Shown piece by piece: positions 11,767 through 24,499 of a DNA stretch of 64,000 bases; position 1 is the first letter of the stretch, and every line of letters starts with the position of its first letter. The notes below the pieces were generated by a model, which was given only the letters and a program-made list of their open reading frames with translations, was not told where the DNA came from and did no database searches. Source of the stretch: Karalla daura (taxonomy: Eukaryota > Chordata > Actinopteri > Chaetodontiformes > Leiognathidae); assembly GCA_029224185.1 (NCBI GenBank), contig CM055189.1, positions 23,597,603 through 23,661,602 of the forward strand, read 5' to 3'. The position numbers and the translations under genes were made by a program.

Positions 11767-14700
11767 GACGACCTCCGTCGCCACGCACTCAATGAAGACT
11801 GCATTATTGGCACTGGAGCAGCTGGGGAGATACGTGGCGGGACCAGAAGAGGCCCGGACGAGGCGTCGGCGCGCACGCCTCGGGTGGGGGGGAGGCCGAG
11901 GAGCCAATCACGCCGTCCGTTTCAAGTGCAGTGACTCAGAGGCGGAGGGGCGAGTCCATGCCCCCGCAGAGAGCCACTAAGGCCTCCTAATTGTTTTTTG
12001 GGTGAAAGCTGGGAGAAGAGCCCGACGAAACACGGAGTCTCCTTCCATCCCCGTCAAACAGATGGCTCTCGTCCGGCGACTGCTCTTGAAGAGGAAGCCG
12101 GGGCCTGGCGGGCGGGAGACGGGGGCGACGTCTCCCTCTCGCAGCCCCCCCCGCGTCTTCAGTTCACAGGTGGTAAACCCGTGGTGTCACGAGACAACAT
12201 TCGCTTCTAAAAACGCGCTGGCATTTCGGGCAACAGCCGCATCGACTCGCTTGCTTAGAGACAGATAAGACTGATGTGACTGTGACATCTGGAGCCAGAG
12301 GCAGCTGGGAGTAGCATAGAAGGCTGCAGACAGGAAACCGGGGCGGGCTCTGACCGGAGCCAACAGCTAAATGAATCTACCGGCACTCGCTAACACGCAT
12401 CACATGTCACGTCTTGCTTTTTTTTTTGATCTGTACGAGCGCAGCGTAAAAAGGGCAGGCTGCAGGATGACACGGCGCCACTGCCTGCGCTGGACCGTGT
12501 TGCAGCCGTGGCCTCCTGGGGTCACGTGACGGTTGCGTGAATTGCAAAGGGTACGCGTCGGCGTGACCTGGCTCAGGGTTCAATGCCAAGCCAGAAGCAA
12601 TAACATCCAGAGAGCACTTGGACAGACATGCTGCTGGCAAACAGCTCTCTATCCTTGCATGTATGTTGGAGAGGAAGAAAAAGTAGGTGGAAATGCCAAA
12701 CACCCACCTGCATAGCTCGAATAAAGGTTATGGTGATTGTAGCACTGAAATTTTAGCCCTTTAAAAAAAACCTTTAACAGAATATCAGAGAAACCTTGAG
12801 ATATTATGGAAAAATCTGAAACTGGACCTATTATCTTTCTGTTTATGAAAATAATGACAATGATAAGTTCTACCCTCTTGCTCCTGGAGGACTTAGAATC
12901 ACCTCTGATGCTTTCCAACATTATTTCTAGCCAGCTAAAGGAAGCCAGCAGCTCAAGCTTGATTAAAATTGGTTTGGCAACTTGTTATTTCCAAAATGAC
13001 AAATGGGCTTTAATGCCAAAAAAAAAAAAAAGAAAGACAGAAAAAAAGAAAAAGAAAAACCCTGAAAACCGAACAAAATGAGAGCTCATAAAGATGCCAG
13101 TGAAAGTGAAAGGAGTTCAGCCAAAGTGGGAATTGTTTGGTCAAACTACTATTTCCCCAGTCAAATATGATGCTTAATCCATCAGAACATAAACATTTTG
13201 TAAATTTTGTACAAACTTTGGAAAAAAATGTGTCAACTTTCCATTTCTTTTACGACGATCTTATGGGTACGAGTGGTGCACACTGTTTCACGGGTGTAGA
13301 CGGGAGAAGGTAAACCAATGTAACACAAGCATTGAATAGGTCGAAACTATATTGCCGACAATAGCATAAACTGACCATGTGCAGCGGTTCCTCTCATTAT
13401 GTCTTTTTCTATTTCAGTACGTCTGTACCTGTTAATGGGCTTTGTGAAGTTGCTTAGTGACACGACACTTACTGTAATTCCCATTTGCTCTGGCTATCAG
13501 TGACATGTACAGTTAATAACCTTTTGCGTCGTTCCCTACACTGCCGACTCACTTGGATATAAACTACATACAGCGATTTTCAAGAGGGAATTCATTTCCA
13601 TGCTGAGGTATTTACATCCGTGCACGCTCATGGCTTGATCTCATGGCTCCCTCAGACGGGCCGAATGCTGAGAACGCCTGCTCTGTCGACAGCACGCAGC
13701 CTGAGATACGCAGGCGGCTTCCCGCGGATGTACACCCAGATCTCTGTCACTAGAGGCCAAGAGAGCCCATGTTATTATTATTATTATCAAAACGGACAAT
13801 CTTGTGTACAGCCGCCCGCAGGCTGGACCTTATGATTATCGGTCTAGGGGCTGCGCTTAGCACAGTGCCTCTGTGCGCTCACACGCAGCTACAGTGGCTA
13901 TGTTATGGGATCGAGGGCTAATTAGCATGCTAACTACGGCCCGTCCACTGCTTAACCCGCTTTGTATCCAGGGTGGGATAGATCATTGAGATTAGCTCTC
14001 GAGTCTTCTGTGACACTTTCTTTTTGTTAGGCGCTTATCCTGAATGTAGTGCTTGCAACGACCAAACCAAAGACCTACTGTCAGCCGCCTTGTATTCAGT
14101 GCTACGGGATATTGTGTATCTTACGAGGGTCTGGTCATAAACGTGCTACAAAAGCTATTTTTGCAGTGACGCGCAAACGCAACAGGAAGAGACCCCGAAA
14201 AAACCACTGTGTGCGGAGCGAGCAGCTTAAGCTCATAACAAGCAGGTGAGTCTGGGGCCAGGGCTCCCGAACTGGGTCAAAGTCACTTTGAAGAACGCGA
14301 TAAGAAAGGTCAGCCATAACTCCGCTATCAAAGCTAGCCTTTCAAATCGGGCAGTGGCAGGCGGCGCGGAGCTGGCCCCTCCACACCCAGAGAAAGAGGT
14401 TTAAGCGCCGTGTTGATCCCGGGCATTGGTGGAGACGAGGCGCCTCGTTAACATTCTGCTTGGGCTCCCTGTCAGGCGCCTCCCTAAAAGATATCGCTAT
14501 AGGAATTTCAGATTTATGCAAATAGCGGAACGTATATAGGCTGTGAGAACAGCAGAACCTCTGTGCTTCTCCGTGTTCTTTGAACATGAAAGGAGAAATG
14601 CAAGAAGTCAAAACTTTGGGCAGGAAATGTTTCCTTTTCTTGAGTTAGCTATCTCACTCTCTCTCACTCTCCCCCTCTTGCCCTCTTCCTCCAAGAACAT

Positions 14701-17441
14701 AAATAAGACACAGCTCAGAGTACTATTGCATGGCTACAGGAGGAAGTTAATATTTGACCTTAACCCGAAATGAAGGTAGTCTCACTTTGGACTTTGCACA
14801 AAGACACAGTCAGCCTTCATTACTAAAACATGAAGACTATCTAATGGGGGACCTTGCCTGCACACACACAGGCCCCCTTGGTGTGTGCGTATTTTGTGTT
14901 TCTGCATGCGTATGAGTGTTTATGTCTACGGATGCCAGTGTCCGAAACAATAAATTCATGCACACATCCCAAACTCCTTCAGCTCACACACACACACACA
15001 CGCACTGAGTGACCAGACCTGAGTGACCGTTTATGCAAATGCGGGTGAAGGAAATAATCGAAATACGCCCGAGCAGCGGTTCCCTGCAGTGCAGCCTCAC
15101 TCACAGTTTACTCCAACAGTGTCAACATTATGAGTCAGCATGGGCTCCTTGTTATGCTAATGGAGGATTCTTGTCACAGCGGATATGCAGCACGCATGAT
15201 TGGACAAACACAAGTCCAAAAGATGTGAGTAATTCTTGTTTGTTGAGATACTTGACACAGCCATGAGCTCGTGACATCAGATTTCCCAAAAGTTAGTGGA
15301 ATCAGACAGCACACGCGCCAGCAAAGCCGCTTTTCACTAAAGTGAATCCGATTTTCTTGTGTTTGCATGTCGGCACCGATTTCTAATCGAGTCGACAATT
15401 TGAGTGCATTAAAGGAGTGTAAAAACAAATTCAGGTCTAACTTTAAAGGCCTATGCAAACGTACGGTAAAAACACTGACGAGCATGGATTGTTGTGGCAA
15501 GCTGCAAAGCACAAAATGAAGGGCAACAGGAAAAAAATGAAGGATCTACACCTAATAGAGACACGCTGGCAGCTACCAGAACATCATGCATCTCGAGTAG
15601 AATGTGTGCTTGTGTGCACACGCAATCATGCTGTACACAATGGTGCCAAAGTGTCAGTGTTCCCGAATTATCTTGATGCAAATTGATGCAATATGTGCAA
15701 TTTGTAATTCTATACAAACATGAAACCTGAGATTATGAAATAGCGCCCAATTAAGGTGAGAGCGGGGGGGCATTGTGAAGCGGCAGATTACTGTACAAAA
15801 GCAGCTTGGGAGGAATACAAACAGTTGAATATTTAAAGCCATTATATGCCCACAAATGGGCACTGCAGCACATTATTAAGGTGATATTAAACAGCAAGGC
15901 AGACAGGATATTATATCCGACCTCAACCTTCCATGGGTCACATATTGGAGTTGGAGCAAAAGGAAAGACTGCAATGCTTTCTCTTTTCCTCTCCCTCTCC
16001 CTCTGTGCCCCTCTCTCCCTCCCACACTGCCCCAGCGGGGTGCCAGAATGACGAAACGCCACAATTTCATCTCAGAACAAAAACAGAGGATGGCATGAAA
16101 AAAAACAAACATAAACCTGGGAGACAGGAGTGTACACACCTCCTTTCTTCCCGTCTCCATTTTGTCCTCATTATCAACCGCTCATCAGTTAGTGAGCTGC
16201 GCCCGTAGCATGCCTCAGCATCACGTCAGGCCAGATTTATTAAATCTCTTTCCCCCATCTTTGGCTCCAAACGCGTCTCATTTTCCCCATCTCCTCAACC
16301 TGCGTTCTGTTGCAGAGAGCCGAGCTATAGGAAGGGCCTGATGAATGACTGACCCAAACTAATAGATCTAACGCAGGCACTATTGCCTTATTTAATATGG
16401 ATGCTGGCTTAAAAGCTTTATCTCATGCTGAGGGTGATCCCTGCCTTTTATTGGGATTGAAATTACTCGTGGCAGGTAATTAGAGCAGCTTGTGAATGAA
16501 ACATTTCCGACTTTCACCTCATTTCTTCCCCACTAAGAGTTGCATTCTGATGCCGCGGTGCAGCACTGGCCGAGTGAGTTATTTTCATATTCTGCCCATG
16601 AGCCCTAAAGCCTGGGGGATCTCACAGATTATGCAGAGGAACTGCGCGGAAAAGAAGCATTTTCAGTACTGAAGGAGGAAAAATGAGGAGACCATATGTG
16701 CATTTATTCCAGCCCCGCCGACTGCCGTTCCCCCTGCTCGCACATACATATGTGGCGCGTGGTCGTGCGCCTCGGCATTACCATATCGTATGTGAAGCTG
16801 TTCTGTATTCACGTGTGCACGTGTGCGCGCAAGGTTATTTTTGTTTCTCTGTTGGCATGCATGGGGGGCACGAGTCCTCGCACTCATTCACAAACACACA
16901 CACAGTTTGGGGGAAATTAAACACTCCTGCAGTCTGCACATCCTGGAGGCTCGCACCGAGCATAACCATAACCAATACTTGCCAAACACTAATCCTAAAC
17001 CCTTACCAAAAATAAGCTTTTTTTTCCCAAATGGGCACAAAGCTTTTGTCCCAAGTTAAACCAGCTATCCCCAATTAACTGCTCTTTAGTCTGAAATGTG
17101 TCCCCAAAAGTGGGCTAAGACATACCCACTCACTCTCACACACACACACACTCGCAGACGTTTCCGCTAGTCCCTTCAATGTGCAAACTCCAGATAAAAC
17201 ATTCCCAGCCAGCCACACACCCAAATGTCCTGGCCTTAAGTGCCCTTCAGTATCCCTCAAGTGTTTCAGCGCATATGTCCCCCCATTCACTGCGGCGCAG
17301 ACAACGCACCATAAATAAAAGACATTTACACGTGTAACAATTATTCCCTCTCGTTGAATCACATTTTCTTTTTGCCAGACTAAATATTACTCCGGTTTGA
17401 GGCGAGCAGCTAAGTGACTACACAGTGAAAATGGCACGTGC

Positions 17442-17489
17442 TGTGTGTGTGTGTGTGTGTGCGTGCGCGTGTGTGTGTGTGTGTGTGTG
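17442..17489. repeat. (GT)n microsatellite with GC interruptions
   Basis: A 48-bp run of GT with an internal gcgtgcgc interruption; alternating purine-pyrimidine throughout. Confidence 0.95.
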
Positions 17490-18131
17490 AGACTGTCACG
17501 GGGGACAGAGGAAGAATCACTTTGCGGAGCGGTGCAATTAGCGAGACCGCCTTAGTTTTGGCACGCATGCAAATGTATACGCGTAAAATTTGTTATTCAA
17601 ATGCCGCATTTGTGTGCCGTGCCGTTAGCCGCACAGAGGATGCTCCACCCAAGGACAGCCGAGGCGAGAGGGAGGAGAAGTTCACCTCAAAGTCGACAAG
17701 AACACCGTCTCGAGCCAAAAAGGGTCGTCCGCACCCCCAGTGTGAAAAGATTAATGGCGGCACACAAATACAACCACACAGCCACGGGCACGTGTAGTTT
17801 TTCCTCAGCACGACTGGATCAGATCGTCGATCGTTCGGCTTTTAGTCGGGCTCTGGTAAAATCAGTCAGAGGGGACGCGGTGTGTAAGCGAGGGCTGGCC
17901 GGCTGTGGATGAGTGTGAGAACGGGGACAGGGTGATAGTGAGGGATGAGGGGGTGGGGGGGTGGGGGTGTGTGCTGGTAGAATGGGGTTATCGCGATAGC
18001 AGGCTAAACTGCCACTGGTGGGACAGTAAAGAAAGGCTCTGTCCAGCGGGAGTGAATGAATCAGCCACGGAGCCTGGCAGCAGAGGCACTGGTCTGAGAT
18101 AATGTAGCCTCGCCACGGTAAATCTCTGATG

Positions 18132-18180
18132 TACACACACACACACACACACACACTCGCACGCACGCACGCACACACAC
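18132..18180. repeat. (CA)n microsatellite with GCAC interruption
   Basis: A CA run, then TCGCACGCACGCACG, then CA again, 49 bp in all. Confidence 0.94.
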
Positions 18181-21100
18181 TAATACAAGCATACAAATTC
18201 ATATCAAAATCAAATCTCTAACTGCGCTGTGGAACTGGGTCAGTGAGTGCCTCTCCTACTGAGTGTATAAAGTTTGAGATAACAAGGAGAGCGAAAGAGA
18301 ACCACAGTACAGAGACTGTGGGAGAGGGCAAGAGAACGGCAAGCCATGAGCAGCTCTGAAATAGCTAAATTAGATCTGGAGAACTGATAATACAAAGGCA
18401 TACATACTAGTGCTGGATATCTGTAATGTGCACCTGCATATGTGTTGGTACTCACAGTGCTGTACATTAACGCGTCTTCACTTTGCCTATTGCAACGTTT
18501 AGAGTCACGGTGAGTTCCTCTGTTGTGGGGCGATGGAGCCCCCCCCCCCCGTCCTCCTCCTCCTTCCAGATAATACCTCCCCTCCACCTGCCCCCCTCCT
18601 GTGTATACATAACATGCATTATTGAGAGACCTCCGCAGTGCTGACGTCCTTCCAGCTCCCGGAGCACAGCGCCTCGTTCTGTTGCTCGGGCTGGGTCCCC
18701 GTTCAAGCCATGCTAGATTTAGAGTGTGCCTGCGAAAGAAAAGCCAGGCCCTGCAAAGGATGCAGGCACAGGTACAAGCCTCCTCCAGCCATTTGGTGGA
18801 GGGCGAGCGTCCGCGGAGCCTGCAGAGGGGCAGCACACACACTGCCCCGAACGGATTGCTCAGTGTGAAACGTGAAGCAAAAACGGTTCACAACAAATTG
18901 AATTTATGTACAGATCTGATTGTGTGGAGAGCAAACTGTTTAAATCACCTGCTTCTTTTCCATTAATGCAAGCCATATTTAAATGCAGACCAGCCGAGTC
19001 AGCACGGAGATACATGAAGAACCACGGATCATAAACACCGTGCATACAACCAGCAGATAATGAAGAGCCAGGCTATGACAGTGGGCATGGCATTATAAAT
19101 AGACACTTGTGAGTGAGTATGGAGCATCTCTAAGGCACAGTGGCTCCTTCTTTCTGCATGAGCAATGGCCACGAGGGAATCGGGCGAGGAGACCAAGTCC
19201 ATACAACACAAGCAGAGAGAGATTTACTACAACCTGGAAGCAGGTACGAGAGCAGCAGCGGCATGGAGGTCCCTGCCCACTCTCACAACTCACAACGCTG
19301 CTTCCTCTCAGATCCTCATCCCCTCCTCTCAGGTCCATGTTTCGCGTTCCACACAAAGGTCTTTTTGCGCTCGGCCACCTCAGGCAGCGGCAGTGTGCCG
19401 TTTCTAGGGAAACTGTCGAATTCACTGCACAGCTACCTGATCAGCAGCGGGCAACAGACACATATGTTCAGCGAGCCGTCGGCAAACATGGGCAAAACAA
19501 CGGAACGCTTCGCGACTGAAAGGCTCCGTCTTGCCCACAGTCGCTGTGCGGCGCGAGGCCTCGGGAGAGCGGGGCAGAAACACCCCTCGCCCGTCCACGT
19601 CTAGACATCGTCTCCGCGCCTCACTCTTCAGCTGTGAGTCAGCCCAAAACTGTGAAATCGTTGATATTCTGGCCAAACTGAAAGGACTAAAAGTTACGGC
19701 TGAGGGGCGGCACACAGAGGTAGATGGTTCGAGGCGAGACGGAGTGCCAAATGACTCCTGATGCTGTGTGTGTGTGCGTGTGAAGCAGTATTGCTTGTGA
19801 TGAACTGGTGGCATCTTGTCACATGTGGTTCGCCTTACACTGTTGCCGTACACTGATTTTAGTGGAGCACGTGGCTTAGGCACAGGCTAATGAGGCTTCG
19901 GGCCCCGAGCTAAGCGGCTGTCGAGCAGCGTGTGCACCTGCAGACGGACGGACCCATCAGACGGACGGACAGGCGCGACCGCTCAAAGTTATCCCCAACT
20001 GCTGACGTCCCGCACACTGAGCCCTGGCGCCAGCGACTCCGAGCCGCATGTTTATTTTCTGCTCGGACTTTTAATCTGGCTCGGCTTTGACAAAAGAAGC
20101 GATGGATTCTCTCTCCTCAGCCCCCAGCTCTCGATTTTGTTCAAATCCATTCCCAGCGTTACTGGTGGACGCAGAGCGGCTGCAGCCTCTGAAGGAGACA
20201 TTCAATATGGAGGGTTTTTTTTTGTTTTTTTTTTCGACAGGTGGAGCTAAGCTGACTTTGTGGACTGTTAAGAACAAAATCATCAATGATTCTCTTTCAA
20301 TCGGGCGCACGGTCTTGGATCAAGAGAGGCAAGGCTTCAGAGACACAACTCAATCAACCGCCCGGCCTCTTTGCCTGGCGCGGATCTGTAGCTGCGACTC
20401 CATCGAGGTGTTCCCGTTCCGTGCGCCTGGGACGACGAGCAGCTCGGAACACTTTTTTTCGCTTGCTCCAGAGCCGCAGAGAGGTAGAACCTCTCTTCCA
20501 GTGGCGACAAAAGAGGGACCCGCACAGGAGCCGGGTTCTTGCCTCCACCGCTTCCACCCCATTCGCCGAAAGCGACCCGGATCAAACCCTCACGGGAGAC
20601 AAGAACGGCGCGTGACGAACATCCTAACCAGTCGCACATGAAAGCGGGCGCGAGAGCCCGGGAGCGGGGCTGAAACGCAAAGAGAATCCCCGAGAATAAG
20701 GCATGAGCTTTAGAGGAGGACAGCCCCGTGGCAGAGTGAACTTTACTGAAAGGCCAAAGCACACACACGCACGCACGCGCACACACACGCTGGCGCTTGG
20801 TCAAATACACTTCCAATTTCCTCTCTACATATGCCCGGCACTAAAAGTAAATCTCCGGCTTCTAAAAGAAGAGCTTGGTCAAGGTCGTATTGGTTTCGAG
20901 ATCCGCTGAAAGGAGCCAATCTTTGCCCGGCGGAGATAAAGCGCCGCCTCCTCCTTCCCCGCCGCCGCCGCCGCCGCCGCCGCCGCACAAAGTCACCTCA
21001 AATTAACTGACTCTCCGCCACGCCGGCGACTAACCGGGCGGGGGGGGGGGGGCGGGGGGGGATTAGGCCGCCGCATTGAAACGAGGCGTCCGCTCCTCCA

Positions 21101-22972
21101 AGGGGGAGAGTGAAGTGCACTCCGGTCCGTGGCGGCGGCGGCCGGGCCGGAACTAATGCGAGCGCTGACGCACGGGCTCGTCCGCAGGTGGAGCGGCGCG
21201 CCATGAATCATGCGTGCTCACCCCTGAGACGCTCTGTCACAAGCGGCGGATCCCATGCGGACAGCCTCCGCACGCACCGCTGCACAGACCCCGGCTGGCG
21301 GCTCCCCGGGGGCCGCTACGACTGCGCGCGAAGAAGAATCCAAACATTCGCCGCTGTTTACACGACGCAGGTCGCTCTCCCGGGATGACCTCCCGTCACT
21401 GAGTGGATCCAGGGAGTCGGCCGTCTTGAGTCCCTTCTTCCAAAATCAACTGGAGCCCTGATCGATCCACCGTTCGTGAAGCCAACAGCTCGCCTTAGCG
21501 CCGCCTAACTCCGGATGTTTTACCGGGAGGGCAGCAGCGAAGAGGCCACACCTGGGAGAGCGACCGCCGGACACAGGGGCAAACCGTTGACACCGTAGAG
21601 AGCGTGTTCTTCTCCCCCCGGCACGCCACCGAGCGAGCGAAAGCCGACCGGGAGCACAGCAGCCGCTACGGAGGCTGACGTGGGGAAGGAAATGGCAGGG
21701 GCCCGACACCTGCAACAGAGCCTGCATGCAGGCACTGGGGGATGGGGGGGGGTGGGGGGGGGGGTCGAGGAGGGGCTGCTTTGCATCTCACACACTCGGA
21801 TAGTCAATTGTGCAGGATACAATTATATCCAGTGACCTGGCACACCTACAGGAAATGAAAAGCACAACAAAAGAATGGAAAATGGAAGAAACGGCAGAAA
21901 GGAGGGGCGGGCGGGCAGGGGGTGGGGGCTGGCACAGTGGCGTGTTTTCAGACTCAGCCCAGAGGGGAACTTTCCTTTGATAGTACGAACAGGGGGAAGA
22001 AACAGTTCACAGGTGGAGGAAAGCAGCCTCCCAGGAGTCATGAAGCGCGCTCGGTTCGATTGCGATGGCCGCGAGAACAGGCTTGGAGCTGGACACCAGA
22101 GCAGAGCAGACCGAACCCGAGCAACAACACAGCGGACCGCATTACTGCGCTGTGGGTGCCACTGTGTCGGCTGTGCTCGGTGGTTCAGGGCCTGGACGGC
22201 ATTTACTTCTGTGGATGCTTCAGCCAGACCGAAGGCAGACTCGTGGTATCTATCTACTTCTTCGCAATCGCGTCGAGCACCTCGTGAAACAAAGACACCG
22301 TTAGTCACCTTCAGCGGTGCGGCTGATCTCTTGTTTACGGCCGATTTGCGAAAGGGGCAAACGACCGGTCTGCTTGGTGGTGGCAAAGTTACGGATTATG
22401 TCCTCCTGCCTTTAAGGAGGAAAGAGCTCCGCTGGAAGCTGTACATCGACCCTATTGCCTTCCTCTGCGTTGCCTGCTCGATTTCATCAGGTATCCATCA
22501 TGTTTTCATTTGGGCGACTTCAAGCGAGAGGGAAATACATGTCCTTGACCTTTCTACAGCATGTATCTACACGCATGCAGATTGAATATTTTAAAAGTGT
22601 AAAATGAAACTGACTTATTACTGTATTGTGGCCAGTATTTGGCCAAGTGTTTTTGGGCCAACTCTCAGACAGACCAGATATTCCTTGATCCAGACACAAC
22701 CTGATTCAACCGGAAGAGATGCGCGATCCCCGCCACACTCGCCACAAAAATGAAGAAGAGAAGAAGATGCAGATCAGAGCAGCGCATTCCCACACGCGAA
22801 CACACCTCTGAAACAAACGACCCGCGCAGCCCCGGCAACATCCGCGGCAGGGTTCCTCCTCCCAGCGCCGCTGTTCCGCCAGTGAGGAGCCACAATCTGT
22901 GGACCCGGACTCGGAGCCGCGCTCAGCCCGGGGGGGAGCGACGAGCACAGGGCGACGGAGACGCGCACTCAC

Positions 22973-23052
22973 CTGAGACTCAAGGTCAGGCGTTCATCTT
23001 TGGCCCCCAGCAGATCGCCCAGCGAGAACGTGGCACTGCCCAGGAAGGTGCT
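22973..23052 (-). CDS. inpp4b: inpp4b exon 5 (C2 domain, distal part)
   Basis: An 80-bp exon. On the minus strand the acceptor is ttttgcttccctctgcag and the donor is GTGAGT (plus-strand ACTCAC, 22967-22972). It starts in phase 0 and ends two bases into a codon (AG), which the next exon should complete as arginine. It encodes STFLGSATFSLGDLL, then GAKDERLTLSL. This matches the INPP4 C2-domain stretch FLGYASFKVGELL...LSLR of INPP4B and LLGSGTF...LHLTLR of INPP4A. Joined directly to exon 4, it reads DKSQES-STFLGS with no linker, as in INPP4A. The enzyme removes the 4-phosphate from phosphatidylinositol 3,4-bisphosphate to make PI3P and restrains AKT signalling. The C2 domain helps lipid and membrane binding. 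Intron 4 upstream is 20 kb. Confidence 0.93.
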
Positions 23053-23210
23053 CTGCAGAGGGAAGCAAAACACAAAACGCGGACGCTTAGTGAGAAAGCC
23101 GTCAGCTCCGAGAGCTAAGGAAGCTCAAGTGTGACCACCAGGCACGTTGGACGGACGGCCCGCCCTCTCTCTCTCTCTTCAACCACTGCGGCTGCGGGCC
23201 TGATGTGAGC

Positions 23211-23432
23211 GGGTGGGGGGAGGGGGAGGGGGGGGAGGGGGGGGCGCTAGGGAAGTGGGTCACGGCCAGCGAGGTGCGCGGCCAGGGCCGAGCAGGCGAG
23301 CGCGAGCCGCCAGAGCACGCGCCGACGTATCGCCTCGCACCCGCAGGCAGAGCCATTAACGCGCCGCCTCGCTGCAGGAGAAGGGGGGGGGGGGGGGGGG
23401 GGGTGGGGGGGGGGGAGGGGGGCGCAGGGGGG
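23211..23432. repeat. G-rich cluster with long G runs
   Basis: Two G-rich patches, 23211-23246 and 23383-23432. The second includes G21 at 23383-23403 and more G runs broken by T, A and C. On the gene's sense strand these are C-rich tracts 160 to 380 bp upstream of the exon 5 acceptor. Confidence 0.93.
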
Positions 23433-24358
23433 CCGGCTGCTCTGCTCAGGGCTCCCGCTCAGAGGGGGGAGCTAATCAAACGACGAGGTAGGAAGAAGCC
23501 GGCCAACGGTCTCGATTCGACCTTTCTCGGAGCCCGTTCGGCGCACTGCCGCAGTGTCGGGCCCCCGGCCCCTTACAGCTCCCGAATGTCGCTGTTTTAG
23601 TCATTTGTTGGCTTTTTCTGGCTGACGCCGCCACTGGCGCCACACCGGCCTGTGAAGCCCCACATCCACGCCGGCCCAGGTGCTTAGCTCAATGAGCAGA
23701 TCCGGGATCGCTCGCGCCCAGAGCTTCACATCGTTCGCCGATCAACCTGAAAACTCACTCATATCATCAGTCTGAAGCCGTTTTGTCTGTGAAATGGCAT
23801 TCCTCGGATAGCTAAAAAGCACTGGTTTCATTTGCGGTTTAAACTCAAAGTGACCCCGCTAAATGTCAGACACGACAGCAAGATGAACCCACAGACAGTT
23901 TTCAGCATTTCCTAAGACAGCACGCAAGACTCGCGGCAGCTCCTGCCTCATTTCCTGCCCGTCGACTGATCCTCGTCTTTTAACCACCTTTCATCGTGTC
24001 ATCGTTGGAGCTGTCACGGCCGCAAAACAAACCCACGCGGGGGAGTTTCTTTGTTTGCATTATTTTCCCGGCAGCGTCACGAGCTTGTTTTACTGAGCGT
24101 AGTATAAGCGGGGTCAGTTCATCGGCACCCCGGGGGACCTTGTGACGGCATCGTGGCGCTAGAGGTCAAAGGGCGACGTGGGCGACGAGGACAGGACGGG
24201 TGGGAGGCAGCCCACGGGTCACATGGCGGAGCATTACTCAGGCTTCAGAGCACTTTCCGGCTGAAAATATCAGCTTCTTCAGATCCCCTTGCTGTTGAGC
24301 TATCCACCAAGGCTTTTTTTCCCCCCTAATCTCGACTCTACCATCTCCCCTCCCCTGC

Positions 24359-24359
24359 A

Positions 24360-24392
<33 letters not shown>

Positions 24393-24499
24393 CTCTCCCT
24401 TTTCTGGACTCTTTCGCTTTCTGTATCAGATTAAAAAAAGGGCATCCTGTCTACTGACCTTTTCTCTCAATCCCCCCCCCCCCCCCCCCCCCCCCCCCC
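24359..24499. repeat. (CT)n tract and C28 homopolymer
   Basis: A CT run at 24361-24388 is followed 84 bp later by 28 consecutive C (24472-24499). The intervening DNA is T-rich unique sequence. Confidence 0.94.

Larger units (their letters stand above)
6890..22972 (-). other. Presumed inpp4b intron 5 (left part); no exon recognised
   Basis: Sixteen kilobases downstream of inpp4b exon 5 in the gene's sense. The next exon should complete the arginine codon begun at 22973 and continue the C2 domain, but I could not recognise it. Contents: a C19 run at 7679-7697, T17 at 8456-8472, A22 at 9174-9195, C25 at 11742-11766, a short TTA repeat at 13772-13787, GT and CA repeats (listed separately), a GCC repeat at 20961-20986 and a G-rich run at 21036-21061. 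About 12720-13600 is conspicuously AT-rich. Repeat-free, AT-richer blocks with ATTA cores lie near 6990-7150, 7800-8000 and 16190-16520 and could be conserved non-coding DNA. Long open frames here are in GC-rich DNA and lack family resemblance. Confidence 0.6.

Noticed and set aside
20087..20641. 184-residue plus-strand open frame
   Set aside because: Runs through a poly-T tract and has no recognisable domain; length is expected by chance in GC-rich DNA.
21875..22585. 236-residue plus-strand open frame
   Set aside because: Longest frame outside the array, but has no known motif, no clear splice sites and overlapping open frames in other phases, typical of CpG-rich DNA.
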